DNA of 64,000 bases from Bacillus rubiinfantis (GTDB lineage: Bacteria; Bacillota; Bacilli; Bacillales; Cytobacillaceae). Both the position numbers and the translations under genes were made by a program. The stretch spans positions 62,001 through 126,000 of the forward strand of contig CCFE01000021.1 of the NCBI GenBank assembly GCA_000752035.1, given 5' to 3'. Numbering within the stretch: the first letter of the stretch is position 1; each line of letters starts with the position of its first letter. A model generated the notes under the pieces. The model was not told the DNA's origin and did not search any database. It saw only the letters and a program-made list of their open reading frames with translations. Shown here one piece after another: positions 25,997 to 34,033 of this stretch.

Positions 25997-26332
25997 ATGG
26001 GGAAGGAAAAAACACTTAAAGAGCTACAAGTAGAAGTTGATACATATATTAGCCAGTTTAAGGAAGGGTATTTTAGTCCGCTGGCCATGCTTGCACGTTT
26101 GTCAGAAGAACTTGGTGAACTTGCAAGAGAGGTAAATCATTATTATGGGGAGAAACCGAAGAAATCTAGTGAAACTGAAAAGACAGTTGCAGAGGAAGTT
26201 GGCGACTTATTGTTTGTCTTGGTTTGTTTTGCTAATTCTTTGGGGATTGATTTAGAAGAGGCTCATGATTATGTCATGCATAAATTTAATACAAGAGATA
26301 AAGATCGTTGGACAAGAATTGACCAAGAATAG
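25997..26332 (+). CDS. ypjD: MazG-like nucleotide pyrophosphohydrolase YpjD
   Basis: A 111-residue all-helical protein of the MazG/NTP-PPase superfamily. The metal-binding pattern is visible as SEELGELAREV and AEEVGDLLFVLV. It probably hydrolyses non-canonical nucleoside triphosphates. ATG 25997 is chosen because the in-frame GTG at 25988 lies in the ribosome binding site GAGGTGA. It heads the run ypjD-dapB-mgsA-bshB1-bshA-cca-birA. Confidence 0.9.
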   Translation: MGKEKTLKELQVEVDTYISQFKEGYFSPLAMLARLSEELGELAREVNHYYGEKPKKSSETEKTVAEEVGDLLFVLVCFANSLGIDLEEAHDYVMHKFNTRDKDRWTRIDQE

Positions 26333-26346
26333 ATGGAGTGATAAGG

Positions 26347-27150
26347 ATGGAGAAAATCAACATAATTATTGCGGGTCCGCGGGGACGGATGGGGCGCGAA
26401 GCAGTTAATCTTGTAATGAATACCAACCATTTTGAGTTAGCAGCTGTCGTTGATCATAAGTTTGATGGGATGATGCTTAGTGATCTTGAAGGCTATCAAG
26501 CAGCAGTGAACGTCCCTATTTATACAGATATCGAAAAGTGCCTGCAAGCGGTGGAAGCTGATGTTTTAATAGATTTAACGACGCCGGAGGCTGGACCGCA
26601 TCACGCCAAAACAGCATTGTTACATTCAGTTCGTCCTGTCGTTGGTACAACTGGATTTACGAAGGAACAGTTACTGGAGTTAGAGCAGCTATGCCAAGAA
26701 AAAGAATTAGGCTGTATTATTGCACCAAACTTCGCAATCGGTGCCGTGCTTATGATGAAATTTTCGCAAATGGCAGCGAAATACTTTCCAGATGTTGAAA
26801 TTATCGAAATGCACCATGATGGTAAGCTCGACGCGCCTTCGGGTACAGCAGTGAAGACAGCTGAAATGATTTCTGCAGTGAGAGAACCCAAAAAACAAGG
26901 ACATCCAAATGAAAAGGAAACGCTTAATGGGGCAAGAGGGGCTGACTACAATGGCATGCACATTCATTCTGTCCGCTTACCTGGGTTAATCGCTCACCAG
27001 CAGGTAATGTTTGGTGCTGACGGGCAGACGATTACGATTCGACATGACTCTTACAATCGTGCTTCGTTTATGTCAGGCGTAAAAGTGGCTGTTGAAACAG
27101 TTATGAAGCAGAACGTATTCGTATACGGGTTAGAAAATATCTTAGAGTAG
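26347..27150 (+). CDS. dapB: 4-hydroxy-tetrahydrodipicolinate reductase
   Basis: DapB reduces HTPA to tetrahydrodipicolinate in lysine, diaminopimelate and dipicolinate synthesis. The 267-residue protein, equal in length to B. subtilis DapB, has the nucleotide-binding GPRGRMG and the catalytic signature EMHHDGKLDAPSGTA with LPGLIAHQ. An in-frame GTG at 26338 would add three residues, but ATG 26347 with GGAGTGATAAGG upstream fits better. Separated from ypjD by 14 bases. Confidence 0.97.
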   Translation: MEKINIIIAGPRGRMGREAVNLVMNTNHFELAAVVDHKFDGMMLSDLEGYQAAVNVPIYTDIEKCLQAVEADVLIDLTTPEAGPHHAKTALLHSVRPVVGTTGFTKEQLLELEQLCQEKELGCIIAPNFAIGAVLMMKFSQMAAKYFPDVEIIEMHHDGKLDAPSGTAVKTAEMISAVREPKKQGHPNEKETLNGARGADYNGMHIHSVRLPGLIAHQQVMFGADGQTITIRHDSYNRASFMSGVKVAVETVMKQNVFVYGLENILE

Positions 27151-27161
27151 GAGCAGTTGAA

Positions 27162-27584
27162 ATGAATATTGCCTTAATAGCCCATGACCAAAAAAAGAGT
27201 GAGTTAGTACAATTTGTACAAGCCTACCAATTTATTTTTGCAAAGCATACGCTATTTGCTACAGGTACCACTGGATTAAGGATTCAAGAGGCAACTGGTT
27301 TACATGTTACTCGTTATCAATCGGGACCGTTTGGCGGTGATCAGGAAATTGGAGCGATGATTGCCAAGAACCAAATGGATGTCATCTTTTTTTTCCGCGA
27401 CCCATTAACAGCACAGCCTCATGAGCCGGATGTCTCGGCACTTATAAGGCTGTGCGACGTCTATTCAGTACCGCTTGCAACCAATATGGGTACAGCCGAA
27501 ATGTTGATTCGCGGTTTAGAAGAAGGGTTATTGGATTGGAGAAATATTGTCAGAGAGAAGGATACTGATAATAATGGGAAGTAG
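27162..27584 (+). CDS. mgsA: Methylglyoxal synthase
   Basis: MgsA turns dihydroxyacetone phosphate into methylglyoxal and phosphate, a bypass of lower glycolysis. The 140-residue protein contains TGTTGLRI, QSGPFGGDQEIGA and FFRDPLTAQPHEPD with the expected active-site Asp and His residues. It starts 11 bases after dapB and overlaps the start of bshB1 by 11 bases. Confidence 0.96.
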   Translation: MNIALIAHDQKKSELVQFVQAYQFIFAKHTLFATGTTGLRIQEATGLHVTRYQSGPFGGDQEIGAMIAKNQMDVIFFFRDPLTAQPHEPDVSALIRLCDVYSVPLATNMGTAEMLIRGLEEGLLDWRNIVREKDTDNNGK

Positions 27585-28287
27585 TTTTTTAGATGTACTT
27601 GCCTTTGGAGCCCATCCAGATGATGTAGAGATTGGTATGGGCGGCACTATTGCCAAACTGACCGCGGCAGGGAAACGGGTAGGTATATATGATTTAACAG
27701 ATGCGGATCTATCATCTAATGGAAATGTGGAGTTACGGAGAAAAGAGGCACAGAATGCAGCAGAAATATTAGGTGTATCAGTACGTGGTTCACTGGGCCT
27801 GCCTGACCGCGGCTTATTTTTACAACCTGATTACATTACAAAAATTGTTGAGATTATTCGTATTTATAAGCCGGAGATAGTTTTTGTTCCATATCATGAA
27901 GATCGTCATCCTGATCATGGGAATTGTGCTCATCTTGTTGAAGAAGCAGTGTTTTCAGCTGGAGTAAAAAAATTTACCACTGCTGGCTGTCAAGAGCCGC
28001 ACCGGGTAAAAAGAGTTTATTTTTATATGATTAATGGCTTTCATCAGCCCGACTTCACGGTTGATATTTCATTATTTATGGATTCAAAGCTTTCAGCATT
28101 ACGAGCGTATAAAAGTCAATTTGTTAAAACAAACAGTAGTTTCGAGACACCGCTTGTAAATGGATATATTGAAAATGTGGAAGCAAGAGAAAGAATGTTT
28201 GGGCAACTGGTAAATGTAAGCTATGCTGAAGGCTTTAAAACAAAGGTACCACTTCTTTTGGAGCAAGACCTGTTAGGAGAAATATGA
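27574..28287 (+). CDS. bshB1: Bacillithiol deacetylase BshB1
   Basis: BshB1 removes acetate from GlcNAc-malate in bacillithiol synthesis. The 237-residue LmbE-type protein has the zinc motif AHPDD (His14, Asp16, Asp17) and YHEDRHPDHG. ATG 27574 gives the family start MGSSFLDVLAFGAHPDD. A TTG further upstream lacks conservation. It overlaps mgsA and is coupled to bshA, so two steps of bacillithiol synthesis are encoded together. Confidence 0.95.
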   Translation: MGSSFLDVLAFGAHPDDVEIGMGGTIAKLTAAGKRVGIYDLTDADLSSNGNVELRRKEAQNAAEILGVSVRGSLGLPDRGLFLQPDYITKIVEIIRIYKPEIVFVPYHEDRHPDHGNCAHLVEEAVFSAGVKKFTTAGCQEPHRVKRVYFYMINGFHQPDFTVDISLFMDSKLSALRAYKSQFVKTNSSFETPLVNGYIENVEARERMFGQLVNVSYAEGFKTKVPLLLEQDLLGEI

Positions 28288-29414
28288 TGAAAAAATTAAA
28301 AATTGGCATAACCTGCTATCCTACTGTCGGAGGATCAGGTGTTGTTGCAACTGAGCTCGGAAAAATGCTCGCGGAGAAAGGACATGAGATTCATTTCATA
28401 TCTTCAAGTCTGCCATTTCGCCTGAGTAAAATTTATCATAATATTTATTACCACCAAGTGGAAGTAAATCAATATTCTGTCTTTCAATATCCACCTTATG
28501 ATATCGCATTGGCCAGTAAAATAGCGGAGGTGGCCAATCGGGAGAAACTTGATGTCCTGCATGTACATTATGCTATTCCACATGCTATTTGTGCCATTTT
28601 AGCTAAACAAATGTCCGGAAGGGATTTTAAGATTGTAACAACTTTGCACGGAACCGACATAACTGTACTAGGGTATGATCCATCTTTAAGTGATGCGATA
28701 AAATTTGGAATTGAAAAGTCAGATATGGTAACAGCAGTCTCTAATGCCTTAGTAAAGCAAACGTATGAACTGATTGATCCGGATAAAGAAATTGCTACGG
28801 TTTATAACTTTGTTGATGATCGGGTCTATCGGAAAATGGAGGCAAATCATTTAAAGGCGGAATTTGGAATTGAGGCAGATGAGAAAGTTATTATCCATGT
28901 CTCAAACTTTCGTGCCGTTAAACGAGTACAGGACGTCGTTAAAACATTTGCCAACATTTCCGCAATTATGCCGGCTAAATTGTTGCTTGTCGGCGATGGA
29001 CCAGAAATGTCGATTATTTGTAAGCTTGTTAGACAGCTTAGCTTAGAGGATCAGGTTATTTTTTTAGGAAAACAGGAAAATCTGGAGGAATTATATTCTA
29101 TCAGTGACTTAATGTTACTTTTATCAGAAAAGGAAAGTTTCGGACTCGTGGTTTTAGAGGCAATGGCTTGCGGTGTTCCTTGTATTGGCACGAATATTGG
29201 CGGTATTCCGGAAGTCATCCGTGATGGGGAAACAGGCTATATTTGTGAAGTAGGAGATATTGCGGAAATCTCTAGCAGAGCAATTGGATTGTTGGAAGAC
29301 GCGCAACTCCACAAACAATTTGCCAATAAGGCATTAGCAGACGTGAAAACAACATTCAAATCAGATGAGATTGTCAAGCAGTACGAGGAAATATATTATC
29401 GGTTAGTGAAATAA
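28287..29414 (+). CDS. bshA: GlcNAc-malate glycosyltransferase BshA
   Basis: BshA joins UDP-GlcNAc to L-malate, the first step of bacillithiol synthesis. The 375-residue protein has the GT4 layout: N-terminal acceptor domain with GITCYPTVGGSGVVATELG and HGTDITVLG, C-terminal donor-binding domain with EKESFGLVVLEAMACGVPCIGTN (EX7E pattern). ATG 28287 overlaps the bshB1 stop (TGATG). ATG 28284 is an alternative but is only 2 bases from AGGAGA. Confidence 0.95.
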   Translation: MKKLKIGITCYPTVGGSGVVATELGKMLAEKGHEIHFISSSLPFRLSKIYHNIYYHQVEVNQYSVFQYPPYDIALASKIAEVANREKLDVLHVHYAIPHAICAILAKQMSGRDFKIVTTLHGTDITVLGYDPSLSDAIKFGIEKSDMVTAVSNALVKQTYELIDPDKEIATVYNFVDDRVYRKMEANHLKAEFGIEADEKVIIHVSNFRAVKRVQDVVKTFANISAIMPAKLLLVGDGPEMSIICKLVRQLSLEDQVIFLGKQENLEELYSISDLMLLLSEKESFGLVVLEAMACGVPCIGTNIGGIPEVIRDGETGYICEVGDIAEISSRAIGLLEDAQLHKQFANKALADVKTTFKSDEIVKQYEEIYYRLVK

Positions 29415-29423
29415 GGAGGTTGT

Positions 29424-30623
29424 ATGAGAGAACCTTTTTTATCAGCAATTCCTATATTAAAAAAACTTGAAGACGCGGGGTACGAAGCCTACTTTGTAGG
29501 CGGATCCGTAAGAGATTATTTATTACATAAGCCTATTAACGATGTTGATATAGCTACTTCTGCACTGCCGGAAGAAGTAAAGGATATTTTTCCGAAAACA
29601 GTCGATATTGGGATTGAACACGGTACCATTCTTATTCTATTTGGAAAGAAATCATATGAAATCACTACCTTTCGGACTGAAGGGGATTATCAGGATTATC
29701 GTAGACCGAGGGAGGTGTCCTTCATTCGCAGCTTACCGGAAGATCTTAAACGGAGAGATTTTACAATGAATGCCATTGCGATGGATAAAACAGGTCAATT
29801 AATTGATCCATATAACGGACAGCAGGCAATACAAAATAAAATAATCAAAACGGTAGGAAATCCTAAAGATCGCTTCGGTGAGGATGCACTTCGAATGATG
29901 AGAGCAGTGCGCTTTGTGAGCCAGCTCTCTTTTCGTATTACCGAACAAACTTTGGCAGCCTTGAAGGAATTAGCTCCACTTCTAAATAAAATCGCTGTGG
30001 AAAGAAAAACGGCAGAATTTGAAAAGCTATTGATGGGTGAAAATTGGCGCGAAGCATTGGCAATTATGCTAGATGCAAATATTAACATGTTTTTGCCTGG
30101 CTTAAAAGATCGGAGACAACAGCTGGAGAAATTTAGTTCGTACCAATGTGAAGACTTTACAAAAATCGAAATGTGGTCTTTACTAATAAACAGTTTTCAA
30201 TTGTCAGCTAAAGAAATTGAGGATTTCTTAAGAGCATGGCGGCTACCAGTAAAAGAAATAAAAGAAGTGAAATCGATTATAGCTTCTCTGAAAAAACGAC
30301 TGCACGAAGAATGGACACTTTATGATATGTACAAGGCCGGGTGGGCTGTCATAGAATCAGTTGAAAAACTTTATTGTGAAATAAAAGGGATAGCTGCGAT
30401 ACAAAAAGTGCAACAGCTGCGCATTAAATTTGACAGTTTACCCATAAAAAATAGCAAGGAAATAGTGGTGACTGGTAACGATTTAATGGATTGGTTTTCT
30501 CGGGAGCCAGGTTCATGGCTTAAGGAAATGTTGAGCAAAATTGAACAGGCTATATTGGCTCGTCAGGTCAAAAATGACAAACAAAAGATTAAGGAGTGGC
30601 TCATGGCATGCAGTCAGAACTAA
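29424..30623 (+). CDS. cca: CCA tRNA nucleotidyltransferase
   Basis: Cca adds or repairs the 3-prime CCA end of tRNA without a template. The 399-residue protein has the class II signature YFVGGSVRDYLL and DVDIAT in the catalytic head and RRDFTMNAIAM, followed by helical neck, body and tail domains. AAGGAGG precedes ATG. It lies 9 bases after bshA and its end overlaps the start of birA. Confidence 0.96.
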   Translation: MREPFLSAIPILKKLEDAGYEAYFVGGSVRDYLLHKPINDVDIATSALPEEVKDIFPKTVDIGIEHGTILILFGKKSYEITTFRTEGDYQDYRRPREVSFIRSLPEDLKRRDFTMNAIAMDKTGQLIDPYNGQQAIQNKIIKTVGNPKDRFGEDALRMMRAVRFVSQLSFRITEQTLAALKELAPLLNKIAVERKTAEFEKLLMGENWREALAIMLDANINMFLPGLKDRRQQLEKFSSYQCEDFTKIEMWSLLINSFQLSAKEIEDFLRAWRLPVKEIKEVKSIIASLKKRLHEEWTLYDMYKAGWAVIESVEKLYCEIKGIAAIQKVQQLRIKFDSLPIKNSKEIVVTGNDLMDWFSREPGSWLKEMLSKIEQAILARQVKNDKQKIKEWLMACSQN

Positions 30624-31585
30624 GAAAACAACTGCTAGATGCCTTTACGAACGCTGGGGAATCTTATCTGTCTGGTCAGTATTTAGCTGAACTGGTTGGT
30701 TGTTCGCGGACGGCAGTTTGGAAGCATATCGAAGAATTAAGAAATGAGGGCTTTGAATTTGAAGCAGTGCGCAAAAAAGGTTATCGAATCATAAAAACAC
30801 CAATAAAGCTTACTGCTGATGAAATCTTACTCGGGTTAACAACAAAGTTTATCGGAAGAAATATTTATTATAAAGATAGTGTAGATTCAACGCAGAAGCT
30901 GGCTCATCAATTAGCTTCCAATGGTGCTGGGGAAGGTACAGTTGTCATTGCAGATGAACAAACGTCTGGTAAAGGGAGGATGAACCGAAACTGGCACTCA
31001 CCAAAATATTCGGGAATTTGGATGAGTTTGATTCTTAAGCCTAACATTACACTAAATAAAGCACCGCAATTAACGCTGTTAACTGCGGTGGCAGTAGTCC
31101 AGGCAATTGAGGAAGCGACCGGGCTGATAGCTGAAATCAAATGGCCTAATGATATTTTAATAAATGGGAAAAAAGTAACCGGGATATTAACAGAATTACA
31201 AGCGGAAGCAGATCGTATTCATTCAATCATTATCGGTATAGGCATGAATGTGAATCAAAAAATAACAGATTTTCCTGAAGACCTGCATCATAAAGCTAGT
31301 TCACTTTTTATTGAAAAAGGAGAAATTGTTTCGCGTGCTGCGCTGATTCGAAATATTTTCCTTCACTTTGAAAAATTATATCTCCTATATTTAGAGCAAG
31401 GCTTCTCTCCGATTAAGCTTTTATGGGAGGGATATGCTATTAGTATTGGTAAAGTCATTAAAGCGAGAACATTGACAGAGGTCATTGAAGGCAAGGCGCT
31501 GGGGATAACTGAAGAAGGGGTATTACAAATAGAAGATGAAACTGGAAAAATTCATCATGTCTATTCCGCTGATATTGAATTATAA
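30608..31585 (+). CDS. birA: Biotin-protein ligase and biotin repressor BirA
   Basis: BirA biotinylates acetyl-CoA carboxylase and represses biotin genes as the biotinyl-AMP complex. The 325-residue protein has an N-terminal winged helix (GCSRTAVWKHIEELR, about 31-45), the catalytic domain with the flexible loop GKGRMNR (121-127) and KWPNDILINGKKVTGILTE, and a C-terminal SH3-like domain. ATG 30608 aligns with known starts; the GTG at 30596 lies within AAGGAGTGG. Confidence 0.96.
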   Translation: MQSELRKQLLDAFTNAGESYLSGQYLAELVGCSRTAVWKHIEELRNEGFEFEAVRKKGYRIIKTPIKLTADEILLGLTTKFIGRNIYYKDSVDSTQKLAHQLASNGAGEGTVVIADEQTSGKGRMNRNWHSPKYSGIWMSLILKPNITLNKAPQLTLLTAVAVVQAIEEATGLIAEIKWPNDILINGKKVTGILTELQAEADRIHSIIIGIGMNVNQKITDFPEDLHHKASSLFIEKGEIVSRAALIRNIFLHFEKLYLLYLEQGFSPIKLLWEGYAISIGKVIKARTLTEVIEGKALGITEEGVLQIEDETGKIHHVYSADIEL

Positions 31586-31674
31586 GGTTAATATTCTTGC
31601 AAGCAGCTAATAGTTTCTGTAAAATTTTTATTGGGCAGTATCCTCGATGTGAACTGCACCTTGTAAAAGACTTT

Positions 31675-31838
31675 TATAATTAAAAAAGGTTTCTGCCTAG
31701 ATCCGTATGACGGACCGGGACAGAGGGATGGAACAAGTAAAGAGTATGTACAGGATCCTTCTGCCTAAAAGCGAGGGATTTTTTTATACTCTTATGAATG
31801 TTTTGTCACCTCTCCCCATAAACAGAGGAGGGAAAATG
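31675..31838 (+). promoter_or_regulatory. Structured leader of panBCD with internal terminator
   Basis: A TATAAT (31675-31680) opens a leader of about 150 bases. Hairpin A pairs TTCTG (31691-31695) with CAGAG (31721-31725) and TCCGT with ACGGA, with GA bulged and a TAGA/CC internal loop. A terminator stem (31755-31764 with 31771-31779) ends in seven T. GATCC (31700-31704) in hairpin A can instead pair with GGATC (31753-31757) in the terminator arm. An outer 8-bp stem (31740-31747 with 31786-31793) encloses the terminator. A last CCTCT/AGAGG hairpin covers the panB ribosome binding site. This suggests regulated expression, possibly the known pan RNA motif. Confidence 0.55.
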
Positions 31839-32675
31839 ATGAAGCAAACAACAGATTTATTGAAAATGAAAGAAAAGAGTGAAAAGATTGTCATGCTAAC
31901 GGCATATGATTATCCGTCAGCAAAACAAGCAGAACAAGGTGGAGTCGATGTTATTCTCGTCGGCGATTCAGTAGGGATGGTAGTATTAGGCTATGATTCA
32001 ACTGTTTCAGTGACAATCGAAGACATGATTCATCATGGAAAAGCGGTAAAACGTGGTGCTAAAGATACATTTATTGTAATTGATATGCCGTTTCTTAGCT
32101 ATCATCTATCAATTAGAGATACATTAATAAATGCCGGCAGACTAATTCAGGAAACAGGAGCACACGCCGTAAAACTTGAAGGCGCCGATGAAGTGGTTGA
32201 TAAAATTAACGCCCTTACAAACGCAGGCATTCCAGTTTGTGCTCATTTGGGCTTAACACCGCAATCAGTAGGTGTTTTAGGTGGTTATAAGGTTCAAGGA
32301 AAGGATGCCCAAGCGGCAAAAAAATTACTTGAAGATGCGAAAAAATGTGAAGCAGCCGGAGCTTTTGCTATTGTCTTGGAATGTGTTCCAAAGCAGCTTG
32401 CTGCAAAGGTATCTGCATTGTTAACCATCCCGGTAATCGGAATTGGTGCTGGCAGCGATGTTGATGGTCAGGTTCTTGTATATCACGACATATTAGGGTA
32501 TGGTGTTGATCGGGTTCCTAAATTTGTAAAACAATATCATTCTGTTAATCCATTTATGATTGAATCTATTGGAGCTTATTGTAATGATGTAAGAAATAAT
32601 TGCTTTCCAGAGGAAAAACATACGTTTACGATGAAGGAAGAGGAGCTTAAAGTTCTTTATGGTGGAGAAGAATGA
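31839..32675 (+). CDS. panB: 3-methyl-2-oxobutanoate hydroxymethyltransferase
   Basis: PanB makes ketopantoate from 2-oxoisovalerate and methylene-THF, the first committed step to pantothenate. The 278-residue protein has TAYDYPSAKQAEQGGVD, VGDSVGMVVLGYDST and GIGAGSDVDGQVLVYHD. The frame is open further upstream to 31707, but that part is the RNA leader. GAGGAGGG fits ATG 31839 (or 31836), and this length matches the family. It overlaps panC by 4 bases. Confidence 0.97.
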   Translation: MKQTTDLLKMKEKSEKIVMLTAYDYPSAKQAEQGGVDVILVGDSVGMVVLGYDSTVSVTIEDMIHHGKAVKRGAKDTFIVIDMPFLSYHLSIRDTLINAGRLIQETGAHAVKLEGADEVVDKINALTNAGIPVCAHLGLTPQSVGVLGGYKVQGKDAQAAKKLLEDAKKCEAAGAFAIVLECVPKQLAAKVSALLTIPVIGIGAGSDVDGQVLVYHDILGYGVDRVPKFVKQYHSVNPFMIESIGAYCNDVRNNCFPEEKHTFTMKEEELKVLYGGEE

Positions 32676-33520
32676 AAGTCATTAATTCTGTGAAGGAAAT
32701 GCAGGTTGAGGCTGTTTCTCTTAAATTAAAAGGATTACGGATTGGCTTTGTTCCGACAATGGGCTATCTTCATGAAGGTCATCTAACATTGTTAAAAAGA
32801 GCTAGGCTGGAAAACGATATTGTCATCCTAAGTGTATTTGTAAACCCAATCCAGTTTGGCCCGAATGAGGACTATGCCACATATCCTCGTGATTTTTCCC
32901 GTGATCGAGCGTTAGCGGAAGCAGAAGCTGTTGATTACATGTTTTTTCCATCTGTGGAAGAAATGTATCCGCACCCATTAACTGTTAAGGCAATCGTGCT
33001 AGAACGAACAAATGTATTATGTGGAAAATCACGACCAGGACATTTTGATGGGGTTGCAACCGTAATTACGAAGTTGTTTAATATTGTGATGCCGACAAGA
33101 GCATATTTTGGGAAGAAGGATGCGCAGCAAGTGGCTGTGATTGAAGGGTTGATTGCAGATTTTAATTTCCCAGTGGAGCTTGTTAGTGTTGATATTGTTC
33201 GTGAACACGACGGCCTGGCCAAAAGTTCCCGAAATGTTCATCTTCTTCCCCAAGAAAGACAGGAAGCACCTATTCTATATAAAAGTTTACTTGCAGCGAA
33301 AAGCGCGATTGAAGCTGGGGAGAGAACTCCGGAACCGATTACCAATCTAGTAAAAGACATGATTTCACATCATTCAAGCGGGGTTATTGATTATGTCGAA
33401 ATTTATTCATATCCGCAGCTGCTGCCGGTGACCCAACTAATAGGTAAGGTCATTATTGCGATTGCCGTTAAATTTACCAATGTACGGTTAATCGATAATC
33501 TTATGTTAGAAATCCAATAG
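32672..33520 (+). CDS. panC: Pantothenate synthetase
   Basis: PanC condenses pantoate with beta-alanine at the cost of ATP. The 282-residue protein has the class-I-synthetase-like nucleotide motifs MGYLHEGHLTLL and KSSRN, and the conserved FVNPIQFGPNEDYATYPR and FGKKDAQQ blocks. The ATGA overlap with panB and the 15-base gap to panD show a single panBCD operon. Confidence 0.97.
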   Translation: MKVINSVKEMQVEAVSLKLKGLRIGFVPTMGYLHEGHLTLLKRARLENDIVILSVFVNPIQFGPNEDYATYPRDFSRDRALAEAEAVDYMFFPSVEEMYPHPLTVKAIVLERTNVLCGKSRPGHFDGVATVITKLFNIVMPTRAYFGKKDAQQVAVIEGLIADFNFPVELVSVDIVREHDGLAKSSRNVHLLPQERQEAPILYKSLLAAKSAIEAGERTPEPITNLVKDMISHHSSGVIDYVEIYSYPQLLPVTQLIGKVIIAIAVKFTNVRLIDNLMLEIQ

Positions 33521-33535
33521 GAGGAACTTTCTTTT

Positions 33536-33919
33536 ATGTTTCGTACGATGATGAATGGAAAAATCCATCGAGCTACTGTGACCGAAGCCAATTTAAATTA
33601 TGTTGGCAGCATCACGATTGATGAGGATATTTTAGAGGCTGTTGGGATGATGGCAAATGAAAAGGTACAAATTGTGAATAATAATAATGGAGCAAGGCTG
33701 GAAACCTATATCATTCCCGGAAAAAGAGGGAGCGGCGTAATTTGCTTAAATGGCGCTGCAGCAAGACTAGTCCAACCTGGGGACATTGTGATTATCATTT
33801 CCTATGTAATTCTTACGCATGAAGAGGCACAAGACCATCGTCCAAAAATCGCAATTATGGATGAACATAACCACATTAAAGAATTTATTACTACTGAACC
33901 AGCATTAACTGTGATGTAA
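33536..33919 (+). CDS. panD: Aspartate 1-decarboxylase precursor
   Basis: PanD makes beta-alanine from aspartate. It is made as a proenzyme that cuts itself between Gly24 and Ser25 (YVGSITID) to give the pyruvoyl group; both residues are present in this 127-residue protein. NGAAARLVQPGD is the second conserved block. AGGAGG precedes ATG. It completes the panBCD operon and is followed by a terminator. Confidence 0.97.
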   Translation: MFRTMMNGKIHRATVTEANLNYVGSITIDEDILEAVGMMANEKVQIVNNNNGARLETYIIPGKRGSGVICLNGAAARLVQPGDIVIIISYVILTHEEAQDHRPKIAIMDEHNHIKEFITTEPALTVM

Positions 33920-33922
33920 TAT

Positions 33923-33947
33923 CCCTCGTTTTTTGAGGGCTTTTTTT
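33923..33947 (+). terminator. Intrinsic terminator of panBCD
   Basis: CCCTC (33923-33927) pairs with GAGGG (33935-33939) over a T-rich loop, followed by C and seven T. Confidence 0.85.
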
Positions 33948-34033
33948 ATGCGCAATTTTCCCCGAACCGAATATTTTCTTTTTATTCCATTTATGATACC
34001 GTTTAAGGAGTTAATGTTTGGGGTGTAATAAAT

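Noticed and set aside
31721..31735. T-box sequence before panB
   Set aside because: AGAGGGATGGAAC only loosely resembles AGGGTGGNACC, and no specifier loop or T-box layout is visible.
31707..31838. N-terminal extension of PanB
   Set aside because: The frame is open, but it covers the structured RNA leader and its terminator; the family start and ribosome binding site are at 31836-31839.
33960..34033. CGAAC motif before dinG as a LexA box
   Set aside because: Only one half-site is present and the second arm does not match.
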